From Planctomycetaceae bacterium (GTDB lineage: Bacteria > Planctomycetota > Planctomycetia > Pirellulales > Pirellulaceae), in the NCBI GenBank assembly GCA_002685655.1, contig NYXM01000088.1, forward strand, positions 1-31,294: 31,294 bases of DNA, given 5' to 3'. Shown here one piece after another: positions 7,914 through 16,624 of the stretch. Under the pieces are notes generated by a model, which worked only from the letters and a program-made list of their open reading frames with translations, did no database searches and was not told where the DNA came from. Within the stretch, counting starts at the first letter, position 1. Each line of letters starts with the position of its first letter. The position numbers and the translations under genes are program-made.

Positions 7914-10217
7914 ATGAGTTCGCATCCGAGCGTTCATTGGGCCTTGCTATTTGGCTTGGTGCTGAAAGCACTGACGCCGGTCACTCTGCAAGCAATCGAA
8001 GCGGCCCAAAGCAGTCCAACGTCTCAGCACGGGGAGTATTTCTACGTCTCCACTGCCGGTCGCGACACGTGGTCGGGAACACTGCCGGCTGCGAATTCCG
8101 ATCGCAGCGATGGACCGTTCCAGACGCTCAGACGCGCGCGAGACGCGATAAGAGAGTTGAAATCTCAAGGGACACTCGAGGGTCCGGTAACCGTGATGCT
8201 GTTGCACGGAACCTACTTTCTGAGCGAGCCGTTCGTCTTGGACGGCCAGGATTCCGGCACCGCGGATCGACCAATTACCTACACAGTCTATCCCGGACAC
8301 AAAGCCGTGCTCAGCGGCGGAAGACGGATCGTTGGCTGGAAACCGTACCGAGGGCAAATTTTGCAGGCCCGGCTGCCGGAAGCGGCCGGAGGCCGGTGGA
8401 AATTCCGGCAACTGTTCTTCGACGACCGGAGGCAGATTCGATCACGGTGGCCCAACCGGGATCCGCGAGATCCGCTCTATGGCGGGTGGGCCTTCATCGA
8501 AGCCACGTTGCCCGCAGGCGAGAAACAACCGGTCGAGTTTCGCTTTGCCCCCGGCCAAGCCCCCCGTCAATGGGCGAAGCCCCAACAAGTGGAAATCAAC
8601 GTCTTCCCTTGGTACTGCTGGGTCAACGACATCATCCCCATTGAACGAGCCGACTCTGAGAAGCGTACCGTCACTCTGACCCGGCCCGTGCACTTCGACT
8701 TCATGCCGCTCATGTCCGGCAACCGGTTCTACGTGGAAAATGCGCTCGAAGAACTCGATCGTCCGGGCGAATGGTGCCTCGATGCCGAAACGGGAACACT
8801 CTACTTTTGGCCGCCCGGCGGAACCGTGCAACCGGGGGAGGTCACGGCGCCGGTAGCGGACGAGTTGATCGAATTACGCGGCCGGCCAGACAAGCCGGTG
8901 CGACACGTCACAATTTCCGGATTGACCTTCACTGAAACACTGTCGCCTTTTCCGGACCATCAGCACGAGTCGCATCACTCTCCTTCGCCAGACGGAGCGG
9001 CAGTCCACCTGGAACACTCGACGGATTGCCGCGTCCTCGAGAACCGCTTCTACAATCTCGGCGGTGACGCTGTGCGGCTGCAGAATGCCAACGCGCGAAA
9101 CCAGATCATCGGCAACCAGATCACGCAGGTCGGTGGAGCGGGCATTTCGCTGGCCAGTCGGCAGCCGGGCAACACGCACACCTGGGCCGACAAAGCCCTG
9201 CTTCACCGCAACGCAAAGCGGTATCCCAAGCTCGTCCGCAACGTGATCTCGAACAATCACATCCACCATTGCGGCATGATGAAGAAGAACTGCGGCGGAG
9301 TGCAGCTCTACGGAATTAACAGCGTCGAGAATGTGATCTCGCACAATCTGATTCACCACATGTCCGACAAGGGCATGACCATGCAAGACGGGTTCGGGCA
9401 ATTCATCGTCGAGTACAACGAGATGCATACACTCGGACTGGAGATTGCCGATACCGGTGGGATCATGACCAACCGCTGGTTCGTGCTGCATAACGACGCG
9501 GACCTCGGGGGGGGGAACATCATCCGTTTCAACTTCATCCGCGACTGCATCGGCTGCGGAGCCTATTCTGAAAAACGCTCACCAAAAGGCGAAGGAGACC
9601 GCCTGCGCGCCGGCGGCAGAATCTGGTCGCCCTACTACACGTGGGGTATCTACTTCGACAACTCGGGGATGGACATCAACGTGTATGGCAATGTCGTCGT
9701 CTCGACGGTGCTGGGCGGTGTCTCGATGCCGGTCGGTTCGCCCCAAAACAATCGCGTCGAAAACAACATTTTCATCGGCAGCAGCGGCAACCAAGTTGAT
9801 TTGCGAATGGGGCCCGGCGCCCGCGGGAACCGCTTCGTGCGCAACATCGTCTACTACTCGAATCCCGACGCCGCGCTGCTTGCCGCACGCCCGAGCGCGA
9901 AACAGACCATTGCCCAGTGCGACGACAACCTGTACTTTCTTAAGACCGGGCAGAACATGCGTGTCCGTGGTATCGAGGGCGGAACCTTCGGCGATTGGAG
10001 AAACCTCGGTTTCGACAAGCATTCCCTGATCGCCGACCCGTTGTTCGTCGACGCTGCCGGCGGCGATTACCGCTTGCGGCCCGAGTCTCCCGCGTTCAAG
10101 CTCGGGTTCCGGCCGATCGACCTCGATCGAATCGGCCTACAGGGAAAGTACCGGACATTGGCGCACGAAAAGTCCGTAGGGCGGGTTTCCAACCGGTCCG
10201 ACGGGAATAGGCCCTAA
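7914..10217 (+). CDS. Secreted right-handed parallel beta-helix protein, GH141-like
   Basis: This is a 767-residue exported protein with a Sec signal (about 1-31). The start of the mature part (YFYVSTAGRDTWSGTLP, then FQTLRRARDAIREL) is typical of secreted beta-helix enzymes. It is followed by VLSGGRRIVGWKPYRG and a FRQLFFDDRRQIRSRWPNRD segment, which I associate with the GH141 glycoside hydrolase family (for example BT1002, an alpha-L-fucosidase acting on rhamnogalacturonan II). About residues 320-680 show parallel beta-helix turns rich in Asn (NVISNNHIHHCG, NVISHNLIHHMSDKG). An outer-membrane or extracellular glycosidase role is likely; substrate is inferred only. It is followed after 35 bases by a co-directional gene and probably forms an operon with it. 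Confidence 0.78.
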   Translation: MSSHPSVHWALLFGLVLKALTPVTLQAIEAAQSSPTSQHGEYFYVSTAGRDTWSGTLPAANSDRSDGPFQTLRRARDAIRELKSQGTLEGPVTVMLLHGTYFLSEPFVLDGQDSGTADRPITYTVYPGHKAVLSGGRRIVGWKPYRGQILQARLPEAAGGRWKFRQLFFDDRRQIRSRWPNRDPRDPLYGGWAFIEATLPAGEKQPVEFRFAPGQAPRQWAKPQQVEINVFPWYCWVNDIIPIERADSEKRTVTLTRPVHFDFMPLMSGNRFYVENALEELDRPGEWCLDAETGTLYFWPPGGTVQPGEVTAPVADELIELRGRPDKPVRHVTISGLTFTETLSPFPDHQHESHHSPSPDGAAVHLEHSTDCRVLENRFYNLGGDAVRLQNANARNQIIGNQITQVGGAGISLASRQPGNTHTWADKALLHRNAKRYPKLVRNVISNNHIHHCGMMKKNCGGVQLYGINSVENVISHNLIHHMSDKGMTMQDGFGQFIVEYNEMHTLGLEIADTGGIMTNRWFVLHNDADLGGGNIIRFNFIRDCIGCGAYSEKRSPKGEGDRLRAGGRIWSPYYTWGIYFDNSGMDINVYGNVVVSTVLGGVSMPVGSPQNNRVENNIFIGSSGNQVDLRMGPGARGNRFVRNIVYYSNPDAALLAARPSAKQTIAQCDDNLYFLKTGQNMRVRGIEGGTFGDWRNLGFDKHSLIADPLFVDAAGGDYRLRPESPAFKLGFRPIDLDRIGLQGKYRTLAHEKSVGRVSNRSDGNRP

Positions 10218-10252
10218 GTCACAACCCCCTTGAGATTGAGGAGGAACACGCG

Positions 10253-11764
10253 ATGGCGCTCAACCGCAGACGATTTCTAACAGCGGGTGCACTGGCCCTG
10301 GGAAGCGGAACCTTGATGCGCAGCTCGGCGGCTGGATTGAGCGATGCCGATTGGCGTAAGCGGCAGCTGAAAAGCGCCCATCGCCGGCGGCGGATCATCT
10401 ACAACGATGATGGGGACGCGCGCTACAAAGGCTACTACGGCCCGCCTCCGAAAGACGATGCGGAACTCTTGCAGCGGCGGTTCAATGCGACGCTCGACAC
10501 GCAGGTCGACAGCTACTTCTGGTGCATCGGCGACGGCCAGGATCCGCCCTGGGGATTGCCACAGCCGGCAGGGATCAAGGATTCAAACACGACCATGCTC
10601 GAAGCCGCTCGGCGCGCCGACAAGGAAGCGGTCATCTCGGTGCGGATGAACGACATCCACGATGCCTTCGGCACGGTCAAATATCCCTTCAAGCTCAACA
10701 ACCGTCGTATGCTGATCGAGCCGGACGGAGCGAAAGGCAGGTATCCGAAGAGCGATCTGCGATTCTGGACGTGGTCGGCGCTCGATTACGCTTTCCCCGA
10801 AGTCCGCGAGCACAAGTTCGCTTACCTCTCGAAAGTCTGCGCGAAGTACGTACCGGATGCTCTGGAGCTGGACTTCTTCCGTCACCCGGCATACTTCAAG
10901 CAGGGCCAAGAGGCGAAGAACCTTCCGGTGATGACGGAGTTCATCCGCCGCATTCGCCGCCGTCTCGACGAGATTGGCCGTAGGTCCGGCCGGCCCATCC
11001 TGCTGATCGCCCGGCTTGCCGACACGCCCGAAAAATCGGTCCGCATGGGACTGGACGGTCCGACATGGATCAAGGAGCACCTGCTGGACGTGCTGATCGT
11101 CGGTGGTGGTTACGCCCCGTTCTGGACGGCGTGGACCGAATACCGCGACTTGGCGAAGAAGCAGGAAATCCCCGCATACCCGTGTTTCAACTGCTCGCTG
11201 GTCTCGCATTTCGGCAGTGTCGAACCGATGCGCGGGATCGCCAGCAACTGGTGGCATCTGGGGGCTGATGGCGTGTACCTTTTCAATCCCTTCGTGCCGG
11301 TTGACTTGAAGAAGGTCTCGGCGAAGATGATGTACGCCGATCTGAACCACTTAGGCGACCCGCGAACGCTGGTCGGGCTGGACAAAGTCTTTTGCCAGGA
11401 TTACTTCAGCGACAACTCGGTGCTCATGCAGCGCATGACCGCCGACCCGCCGCTGCCGACTTCAATCTCGGCGGCAGCTAAGACCATTCCGCTGCTGGTC
11501 GGGGAGAATCTCGCGAGTGCCTCCGGCGGCAAGAAAGCGACATGTCTGCTCCAGCTGGCCTGCGAACCGGCCGACGTGGCCTTGACCGTAAAGCTCAACG
11601 GCAAAGACCTCCGTGCAGGAGAATTAGGCAAGGACAAATTGCGCGAGTACCCCGTCCCGGTGACATCGGTGCGACATGGAAACAATGACGTTAACGTTGC
11701 CGTGCGTGGCAACAACCGCGCAAGCCGACTGAACAGAGTGCAACTTCGGGTGCGCTGGAGCTAA
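10253..11764 (+). CDS. Tat-exported glycoside-hydrolase-like protein (TIM-barrel type, uncharacterised)
   Basis: This 503-residue protein has a textbook Tat signal (NRRRFLTAGALALGSG) and a strong GAGGAGGA ribosome site seven bases before the ATG. The body (IIYNDDGDARYKGYYGPPP; then a segment with IKDSNTTMLEAARRADKEA; VRMNDIHDAF; DALELDFFRHPAYFK) resembles the GHL10/family-10-like hypothetical glycosyl hydrolases of Planctomycetes. These are predicted barrels that open with a statement about a non-standard 'day or document' fold. A short beta-rich C-terminus (about 420-500) follows. No catalytic pair can be assigned with confidence, although the D/E residues in ALELDFFRH are candidates. Probably co-transcribed with the preceding GH141-like gene. 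Confidence 0.6.
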   Translation: MALNRRRFLTAGALALGSGTLMRSSAAGLSDADWRKRQLKSAHRRRRIIYNDDGDARYKGYYGPPPKDDAELLQRRFNATLDTQVDSYFWCIGDGQDPPWGLPQPAGIKDSNTTMLEAARRADKEAVISVRMNDIHDAFGTVKYPFKLNNRRMLIEPDGAKGRYPKSDLRFWTWSALDYAFPEVREHKFAYLSKVCAKYVPDALELDFFRHPAYFKQGQEAKNLPVMTEFIRRIRRRLDEIGRRSGRPILLIARLADTPEKSVRMGLDGPTWIKEHLLDVLIVGGGYAPFWTAWTEYRDLAKKQEIPAYPCFNCSLVSHFGSVEPMRGIASNWWHLGADGVYLFNPFVPVDLKKVSAKMMYADLNHLGDPRTLVGLDKVFCQDYFSDNSVLMQRMTADPPLPTSISAAAKTIPLLVGENLASASGGKKATCLLQLACEPADVALTVKLNGKDLRAGELGKDKLREYPVPVTSVRHGNNDVNVAVRGNNRASRLNRVQLRVRWS

Positions 11765-11773
11765 TGCGGCTTC

Positions 11774-11827
11774 CCGTGCAAGAGTTTCGCTCGACACGCG
11801 GTGCTTCGTTGGGAAGCACCTGCACGG
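11774..11827 (+). terminator. Nested hairpin after the beta-helix/hydrolase pair
   Basis: An outer stem CCGTGCA/TGCACGG (7 of 7) encloses a perfect inner stem GGTGCTTC-GTTGG-GAAGCACC (8 of 8). It begins nine bases after the TAA/stop of the upstream gene. There is no T-run, so it is either a non-canonical terminator, an mRNA 3'-end stabiliser or a small structured element. Confidence 0.5.
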
Positions 11828-12077
11828 CATTGTGACCGTCTCCAGCCCGGTCTTGTTCGCTCGCGAGCGGCGCGCGACAATCGGACCCAATGCTCCGGTA
11901 TACAGCTCGATTGCTCCGACGCAGTGGCAATGGGACGCCGTGCTCGTAATATCCAAAAACTCATCCATGCTGTTTCTCACGACATTCTGGGCTTTTCGGC
12001 ACGAGTTCTCAACACCACGGCTTCGGTCGGTGCCTTGACCTCTTTCGAAAGATGAGGCGGCACGCGAAAATCGTGGC
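11828..12077. other. Gene-free stretch before a transposase remnant
   Basis: These 250 bases show no recognisable coding segment. Overlapping frames on both strands are open but give unfamiliar, Arg/Ser-rich translations. Given the transposase remnant immediately downstream, this may be decayed insertion-sequence or inserted DNA. Confidence 0.35.
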
Positions 12078-12195
12078 ATGTCCACAATGACTTGCAATCA
12101 ACGCACCTATGACCAGCGCCTTCGAGAGCTCGTGCAAACCACACGTGACATCCAACTTGCAACTCAGCACGGAGTGCCGGCGTCAACAGCGCGCG
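12078..12195 (+). pseudogene. N-terminal remnant of an integrase-type transposase
   Basis: The frame reads MSTMTCNQRTYDQRLREL, then a helix-turn-helix-like stretch ending GVPASTARGW. This N-terminus (YDxRLRELVxxTxDxxxAxxxGVPxSTARGW) is what I recall from planctomycete transposases with an rve integrase core. The resemblance ends exactly at ARGW, where the DNA joins a 14-base sequence identical to the right end of the 97-bp repeat. The remainder of a ~400-residue transposase is missing. Confidence 0.65.
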
Positions 12196-12209
12196 GCTGG
12201 ACCACTACA
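12196..12209 (+). repeat. Solo right-end fragment of the 97-bp element
   Basis: GCTGGACCACTACA is identical over 14 bases to the right terminus of copies C and D. It lies exactly at the junction between the transposase remnant and a severed C-terminal reading frame, so it marks a recombination or deletion breakpoint. Confidence 0.6.
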
Positions 12210-12301
12210 CGGCCCACCAAACTGCGTTTCTACTTGCAGAATGCGAAGCTGTTTTCGTTCGAACCGACGACCCGGCACAATCACTATCTGCAATCGTATG
12301 A
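12209..12301 (+). pseudogene. Severed C-terminal coding fragment, family not recognised
   Basis: In the frame that leaves the repeat end, about 29 protein-like residues follow (TAHQTAFLLAECEAVFV, then RTDDPAQSLSAIV) before a TGA stop. There is no start or ribosome site. Its composition is helical and far more protein-like than random frames nearby. It is placed after a repeat end exactly as the ceramidase-like and ThuA-like tails are. I cannot name the parent family. Confidence 0.4.
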
Positions 12302-12323
12302 CTAACAGCGAGGGCCGCCTGAG

Positions 12324-13892
12324 ATGACTCAGCATCGCAGCCAGATCACTTTTTTTTTGTGTGCCCTTCTGGCGGCTGGACTGTTCACGACGCTGGCCGG
12401 TGTGTCATTGGCAGAAGACAAGCGGGCAGCGGGAACCGCAACGGACGAGAGCCTCTTTCCAAAAGCACTTGGCGTACTCGCCAACGAGAAGCTCCTGTTT
12501 CCGGTCGACATGAGTGATTGGCCGCTGAAAATCGACTCGTCGCACCAACTGTTTATCGACGATTATCTGCTCGCTTCGGTCAAGAACATCAAGCGGACGG
12601 TCCATCAGGCGACGAAGTTCGAGGACAATCCGATCATGACCGGCCATTCTCCGGCCGATGGAGCGGGACCGGTGTTCGCAATCGTGATGCGCGATGAACA
12701 GTCCGGCAAGTTTCGAATGTGGTACGCGGGACGGGTCACTTACAACCTGCCCAGCGGGACGAGCGTTCGGTTTCCCGCGTTGTATGCTGAGTCGGACGAC
12801 GGGATTACTTGGGAGAGACCTGAGTTAGGGCTTCACGAGTTCAACGGCAGCAAGGCAAACAACATCATCATCCCGGCGGGCAACCTGTGGGGTCTGCACA
12901 TTGACCACAAGGAACCAGATCCGCAGCGGCGTTACAAGGGCGTCGTCTGGCATGAACCGAAGTACGTCCCGCGCGAAGGCTACTTCCTCTACACGTCCCC
13001 CGACGGCATTCGCTGGACGCGCGAAACCGAAGAGCCGATTGCCATCAGCCTTAACGGTTACACGATTCCTCAGACCGGAATCGGCGACACCAGCCTGTTC
13101 CGATGGGACCGGCATCTGGGCAAGTACATCGGCGACGTCAAGTTTGTCTTGCCGGGAAAAATACGCTGCCGTGGAATCATGGAAAGCGACGACTTGATCC
13201 ACTGGACGCGGCCGAGAATGACTGTCTTCCCCGACTCGTTGGACGATGGAGACACGCAAATCTATGCCCAAAACAGCTTCTGCTATGCAAGTATGTGGCT
13301 GAGCTATTTGCGGGTCATGCATACCGAACGGACAAAGGGCTACAAGCAGACGACGGTAGAACTGACCGCCAGTCGCGACGGACGGAACTGGTACCGAGTT
13401 GGTAACCGCGAAGAAATCATCCCACTGGGAGGTGAGCGCCAGTGGGACACGGACTATCACGACCCGCTTTGGGAGCCGATTGCGGTCGGCGACGAACTTT
13501 GGATTTACTATCGTAGTGGCAAGTTGCGCCGCGACGAGCCGCGACGCTACGACCTGGGGCTGGCGAAGCTTTGCCGGGACGGATTTGTTTCACTCGATGC
13601 CGGCGAGAAGCCAGCAGCGGTGCTCACACGACCGTTGTACTTCACGGGAAGAAGATTGTTCGTAAATGCCGCTGTGCATGAAGGTGGATACATCAAGGTC
13701 AGCATGCTCTCGCGTGGGCAGCAGCCGATTGATGGTTACTCGACCGATGATTCGATGCCTATTACCGAAGGCAGCGTGCGTGTTCCCGTTCGTTGGAAGA
13801 CGGCAACGCAACTCGAGCTGCAACCAGGAAACCACATGCGGATTCACTTCGAGTTGAAGAGTGCAAGCTTGTATTCGTTTTGGATCGAGTGA
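12324..13892 (+). CDS. Secreted GH32/GH43-like five-bladed beta-propeller protein
   Basis: This 522-residue protein has an N-terminal Sec signal (about 1-30, hydrophobic, ending near LAED). The mature part has LFIDDYLLASVKNIKRTV, a segment shared by many planctomycete proteins annotated as GH32/GH43-like, then FRMWYAGRVTYN, YAESDDGITWERPELG and TSPDGIRWTRETEEP, which are propeller-blade 'SxDGxxW' turns. Without a structure model I cannot place the three acidic catalytic residues. The C-terminal ~90 residues form a beta-sandwich-like tail. The protein probably binds or cleaves a glycan outside the cell. An ATG-proximal ribosome site is weak. It is co-directional with the next gene, 84 bases away. 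Confidence 0.65.
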   Translation: MTQHRSQITFFLCALLAAGLFTTLAGVSLAEDKRAAGTATDESLFPKALGVLANEKLLFPVDMSDWPLKIDSSHQLFIDDYLLASVKNIKRTVHQATKFEDNPIMTGHSPADGAGPVFAIVMRDEQSGKFRMWYAGRVTYNLPSGTSVRFPALYAESDDGITWERPELGLHEFNGSKANNIIIPAGNLWGLHIDHKEPDPQRRYKGVVWHEPKYVPREGYFLYTSPDGIRWTRETEEPIAISLNGYTIPQTGIGDTSLFRWDRHLGKYIGDVKFVLPGKIRCRGIMESDDLIHWTRPRMTVFPDSLDDGDTQIYAQNSFCYASMWLSYLRVMHTERTKGYKQTTVELTASRDGRNWYRVGNREEIIPLGGERQWDTDYHDPLWEPIAVGDELWIYYRSGKLRRDEPRRYDLGLAKLCRDGFVSLDAGEKPAAVLTRPLYFTGRRLFVNAAVHEGGYIKVSMLSRGQQPIDGYSTDDSMPITEGSVRVPVRWKTATQLELQPGNHMRIHFELKSASLYSFWIE

Positions 13893-13976
13893 CGTTCCGA
13901 TGCGAGCACTTCGAATTGACGATACAATAAGCCCGTTCCCAAATGAACGCGCGGACCAGACAAGGACTGCCTCCAA

Positions 13977-15023
13977 ATGACTTCTTCACAGCTTGCCGAC
14001 CAACACGGAACTCGACGTGACTTCCTTAAACAAGGCACCACTGGGCTGGCTGCCCTTGGAATCTCAACGTCAATCAATGCGGCCACAAAACGAACGCCGC
14101 TCCGGTTCGGCCTGGATGCCGATCCTCATCTGTTGGGACGCCGGTCTCCCGGCCACGAAGCGAACTTCAAGCAGTTCGTCGACCAGATGCAGCAATTCCA
14201 ACCGGACTTCGCCGTCGATCTGGGTGACTTCGGTTGCCAAATCTCCGAAGGCCAGACGACGCGGGAAATGCACGACGGTCAGCTCGAAGCGTTGAATCAC
14301 CACGTCGGGGTGTTCGACCAGTTGAAATGTCCGCGTTACCACATCATGGGAAATCACGACGTGGGATGGCTGAAGGGCGGCGACGAGAAGATCATGCCCG
14401 ACGACTTGATCGGCCGGGGGCACGCTGGCGAGGACATCACAAAGCAAGAGTTCCTCGATGTCACGGGCACCAAACACCGGTACTACTCGTTCGATGTTGG
14501 CGACTTTCATTTCATCGTGCTCGACGGCAATAACCCCGCAGACAAATCATCGCCGCCGCGCGGCAAAGATGGGTTGGTCGGCGGCTACTGGATCGATGCC
14601 ACGCAAAAGGAGTGGCTGGCGGAAGACCTAGCCAAGAATCGACAGAAGCCGAAGATCGTCTTCTGCCATGAGGAACTGCACCACACGCCAGTTGGCGGTT
14701 CCGGCCAGGGCGGCGACACTCCATTCGTGGCGGTCGGCAAGCAGCATTCGTACATCGACAACGGTTGGGAGATCCGCAAGTTGTTCGCTGAAGACGGCCG
14801 GGTGCTGGCCTGTTTCTTCGGCCACAAGCACCGCAACCGCTGGACCGTGTACGACGGCACCCACTACATCACGATGGCAGCAACTCACTGGAAATGCAGC
14901 TTTGCCGAAATCACGATCGGCGAAAGGCTGGACATCAAGGGATTCGGCGGGCAGCGGTCCTACCACCTGCCACTGCCGAAGTGGGTGACGGGCCAAGTGA
15001 AGAATGAAAAGGCTCTCGGATAG
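13977..15023 (+). CDS. Tat-exported calcineurin-like metallophosphoesterase
   Basis: This 348-residue protein has a Tat leader (TRRDFLKQGTTGLAALG). Calcineurin-like phosphoesterase signatures are complete: D49-x-H51 (DADPH), DLGDFG near residue 80, GNHD at 125-128 and GHKH with H283/H285, plus a CHEELHH segment. These bind a dinuclear metal centre that hydrolyses phosphomono- or diesters. The substrate is unknown. Similar Tat-linked phosphoesterases often sit in planctomycete catabolic clusters, which suits phosphate release outside the cytoplasm. An AAGGA lies about ten bases before the ATG. Confidence 0.85.
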   Translation: MTSSQLADQHGTRRDFLKQGTTGLAALGISTSINAATKRTPLRFGLDADPHLLGRRSPGHEANFKQFVDQMQQFQPDFAVDLGDFGCQISEGQTTREMHDGQLEALNHHVGVFDQLKCPRYHIMGNHDVGWLKGGDEKIMPDDLIGRGHAGEDITKQEFLDVTGTKHRYYSFDVGDFHFIVLDGNNPADKSSPPRGKDGLVGGYWIDATQKEWLAEDLAKNRQKPKIVFCHEELHHTPVGGSGQGGDTPFVAVGKQHSYIDNGWEIRKLFAEDGRVLACFFGHKHRNRWTVYDGTHYITMAATHWKCSFAEITIGERLDIKGFGGQRSYHLPLPKWVTGQVKNEKALG

Positions 15024-15044
15024 CAGTGGCATCCACGATGAAGC

Positions 15045-15065
15045 TGTAGTGGGCCAGGGGTTCTT
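15045..15065 (-). repeat. Degenerate solo end fragment of the 97-bp element
   Basis: TGTAGTGGGCCAGGGGTTCT plus T matches 18 of 21 bases of the element terminus. It precedes full copy C by about 31 bases, a layout very like the solo end before copy B. Confidence 0.55.
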
Positions 15066-15096
15066 GCGCGGCAGCCGAAGACACAGATTTGACCGG

Positions 15097-15193
15097 TGTG
15101 GTGGTCCAGCGAGTTTTGCGCTGGACAAAAGTTCATCAATATCACCCAGATTAGTGCAATTCTGTTCACCTGAAGAATCGCTGGACCACTACA
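15097..15193 (+). repeat. 97-bp TIR element, copy C (reference copy)
   Basis: The ends TGTGGTGGTCCAGCGA and TCGCTGGACCACTACA are inverted repeats with one mismatch in 16. A subterminal stem GTCCAGCG-AGTTTTG-CGCTGGAC is perfect. The interior (for example ATTAGTGCAATTCTGTTCAC) is conserved in all other copies. No open frame of gene size fits inside, so it is non-autonomous. Confidence 0.9.
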
Positions 15194-15271
15194 GCACACC
15201 CTGAACAGACCAAAGGCCTGGGATCACTCGTCATTCGCGCGGTGGCGTGGGCGGCGCGACGCGGAAATTGA
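15194..15271 (+). pseudogene. Possible ThuA-like C-terminal remnant after repeat copy C
   Basis: The frame starting exactly at the repeat's right edge reads AHPEQTKGLGSLVIRAVAWA then ARRGN and TGA. HPE followed by a helix with RAxxWAA is typical of the C-terminus of ThuA/trehalose-utilisation-type proteins that are frequent in Planctomycetes. At 25 residues the assignment is tentative. No start codon or upstream body is present. Confidence 0.35.
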
Positions 15272-15290
15272 ATTGGGATCGATTGGCCCG

Positions 15291-16604
15291 TTAGCTCTCG
15301 TTCTGACTCTTGGGATCCGCGCGATTGAGGAATTCTTCGATGTCTGTGAATCCGTCTCGATCCGTGTCTTTATTGCCGTCCGGCGCGTTGGGATTTAACT
15401 TGTACTTCCGTTCCCAAGAGTCAGGCATTCCGTCATTGTCGGAATCGCGGGTGGCCTCGGCCTGTGAGAATCTCGGCCATCCGCCTACTTGGTCTTGCGA
15501 GTCGATCAGATTCCCTTTGCTCGACTGAATCTGCCGGATGACGCGCGCATCGACCGCGTCGCGTTTTGGTAAAGTCGCGCCGGCTTCGAACAACGTAGAT
15601 TCAAATGCGGCTTGGGCGGATTGAGATTTGACTTTGGCGAACGGAAATGGTTCCACTTGCTTGTTACCTGGTTTCGCACCAGAGATCAGTCTCCAGTTGT
15701 CGTCGGGTTGCTCCTTCTTGCCATCGAGGTAGTTGTCTTTGGCATAGATGCGAGTGGCTTCGCCGCCGATTCTGAACACCGCGCCGCGCGGTCGTCGAAT
15801 GTAGTTGCCGACGTAATTCATTCGAACCGGGTCGGCCGCCGAATAGCCGGTCGAGTCGTAGATGACGTTGTTTCGGAAATCGAGCAGGATGCTGCCGTCG
15901 CCGTACGTTCCTGGCCGTGGACTTCGCGAGCGACGATGGGCGTAGATGTTGTGGTGAAAACTCACCTTGCCGTTCGTGCGAAGGAGAGAGCCGTATCCGT
16001 GCGGTCCTTTTTCATGAAAACTATCGTCCAGCGATTCGCTGATGATGCACCATTGGACGGTCACGTTGGTGATACCCGCGCCAGAGACGGAAAGGCATTC
16101 GTCGATGGACCAGCTTGCCGAGCAGTGGTCGAAGATCACATTGTGACTTGGACTGTTGATGCTTACCGCGTCGGGTGAGAACCCCTTTCCACGCTTCTTA
16201 TATTCCGGGCCAAGCTCATCACCAGGGCGAAACCGCATGTGGCGCACAACAACGTCATGCGTCGCGACACTGAAGCCATAGTTTTTCAAACAGATCCCAT
16301 CGCCCGGCGCGGATTGCCCCGCAATTGTAACGAACGGTTCTCGAACGGTAAGTGACGATTTCAATTCAACGATGCCAGCCACGCGAAAAATCACAATTCG
16401 CGGTTCCTTCATCGCGACGGCAGCGCGCAGGCTGCCCGGGCCAAAATCATTGAGATTAGTTACGAAGACAACCTTCCCGCCACGTCCACCACGTGACTGC
16501 GCGCCAAAACCTTCCGCCGTCGGAAACGCTCGCGGCTCGGCGGCAAACAGTTGTGTTGTAAGAAACAAGACACAAGCGAAAGACAAATGTTGTTCAAGTT
16601 TCAT
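15291..16604 (-). CDS. Secreted pectate lyase-like protein (PL1-type) with C-terminal Ca-binding repeats
   Basis: This 437-residue exported protein has a Sec signal about 1-21 (ending LFAAEP). The mature start (AFPTAEGFGAQSRGGRGG, then LNDFGPGSLRAAV) and the parallel beta-helix body (VVVRHMRFRPGDE; NVIFDHCSASWSIDE; VSFHHNIYAHRRSRSPR) are those of polysaccharide lyase family 1-like pectate lyases. The Arg-rich HRRSRSPR turn is where the catalytic Arg of PL1 usually lies. The C-terminus has acidic thrombospondin-type-3/EF-hand-like calcium motifs (DSDNDGMPDSWE; DTDRDGFTDIEEFLN). It would cleave polygalacturonate by beta-elimination, feeding sugar-acid catabolism. It is divergent from the beta-helix gene at 16786. 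Confidence 0.82.
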   Translation of the reverse strand: MKLEQHLSFACVLFLTTQLFAAEPRAFPTAEGFGAQSRGGRGGKVVFVTNLNDFGPGSLRAAVAMKEPRIVIFRVAGIVELKSSLTVREPFVTIAGQSAPGDGICLKNYGFSVATHDVVVRHMRFRPGDELGPEYKKRGKGFSPDAVSINSPSHNVIFDHCSASWSIDECLSVSGAGITNVTVQWCIISESLDDSFHEKGPHGYGSLLRTNGKVSFHHNIYAHRRSRSPRPGTYGDGSILLDFRNNVIYDSTGYSAADPVRMNYVGNYIRRPRGAVFRIGGEATRIYAKDNYLDGKKEQPDDNWRLISGAKPGNKQVEPFPFAKVKSQSAQAAFESTLFEAGATLPKRDAVDARVIRQIQSSKGNLIDSQDQVGGWPRFSQAEATRDSDNDGMPDSWERKYKLNPNAPDGNKDTDRDGFTDIEEFLNRADPKSQNES

Positions 16605-16624
16605 GATCTCGTGTCCATGGTATT

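Noticed and set aside
7521..7937. The 139-residue upstream extension of the enolase-superfamily frame
   Set aside because: It is Arg/Pro/Ser-rich, shows no homology, overlaps the divergent gene's start, and the family's length fits a start near 7520.
11624..12097. A 157-residue minus-strand frame through the gene-free stretch
   Set aside because: It overlaps the real gene's 3' end and the hairpin, and its translation shows no family features.
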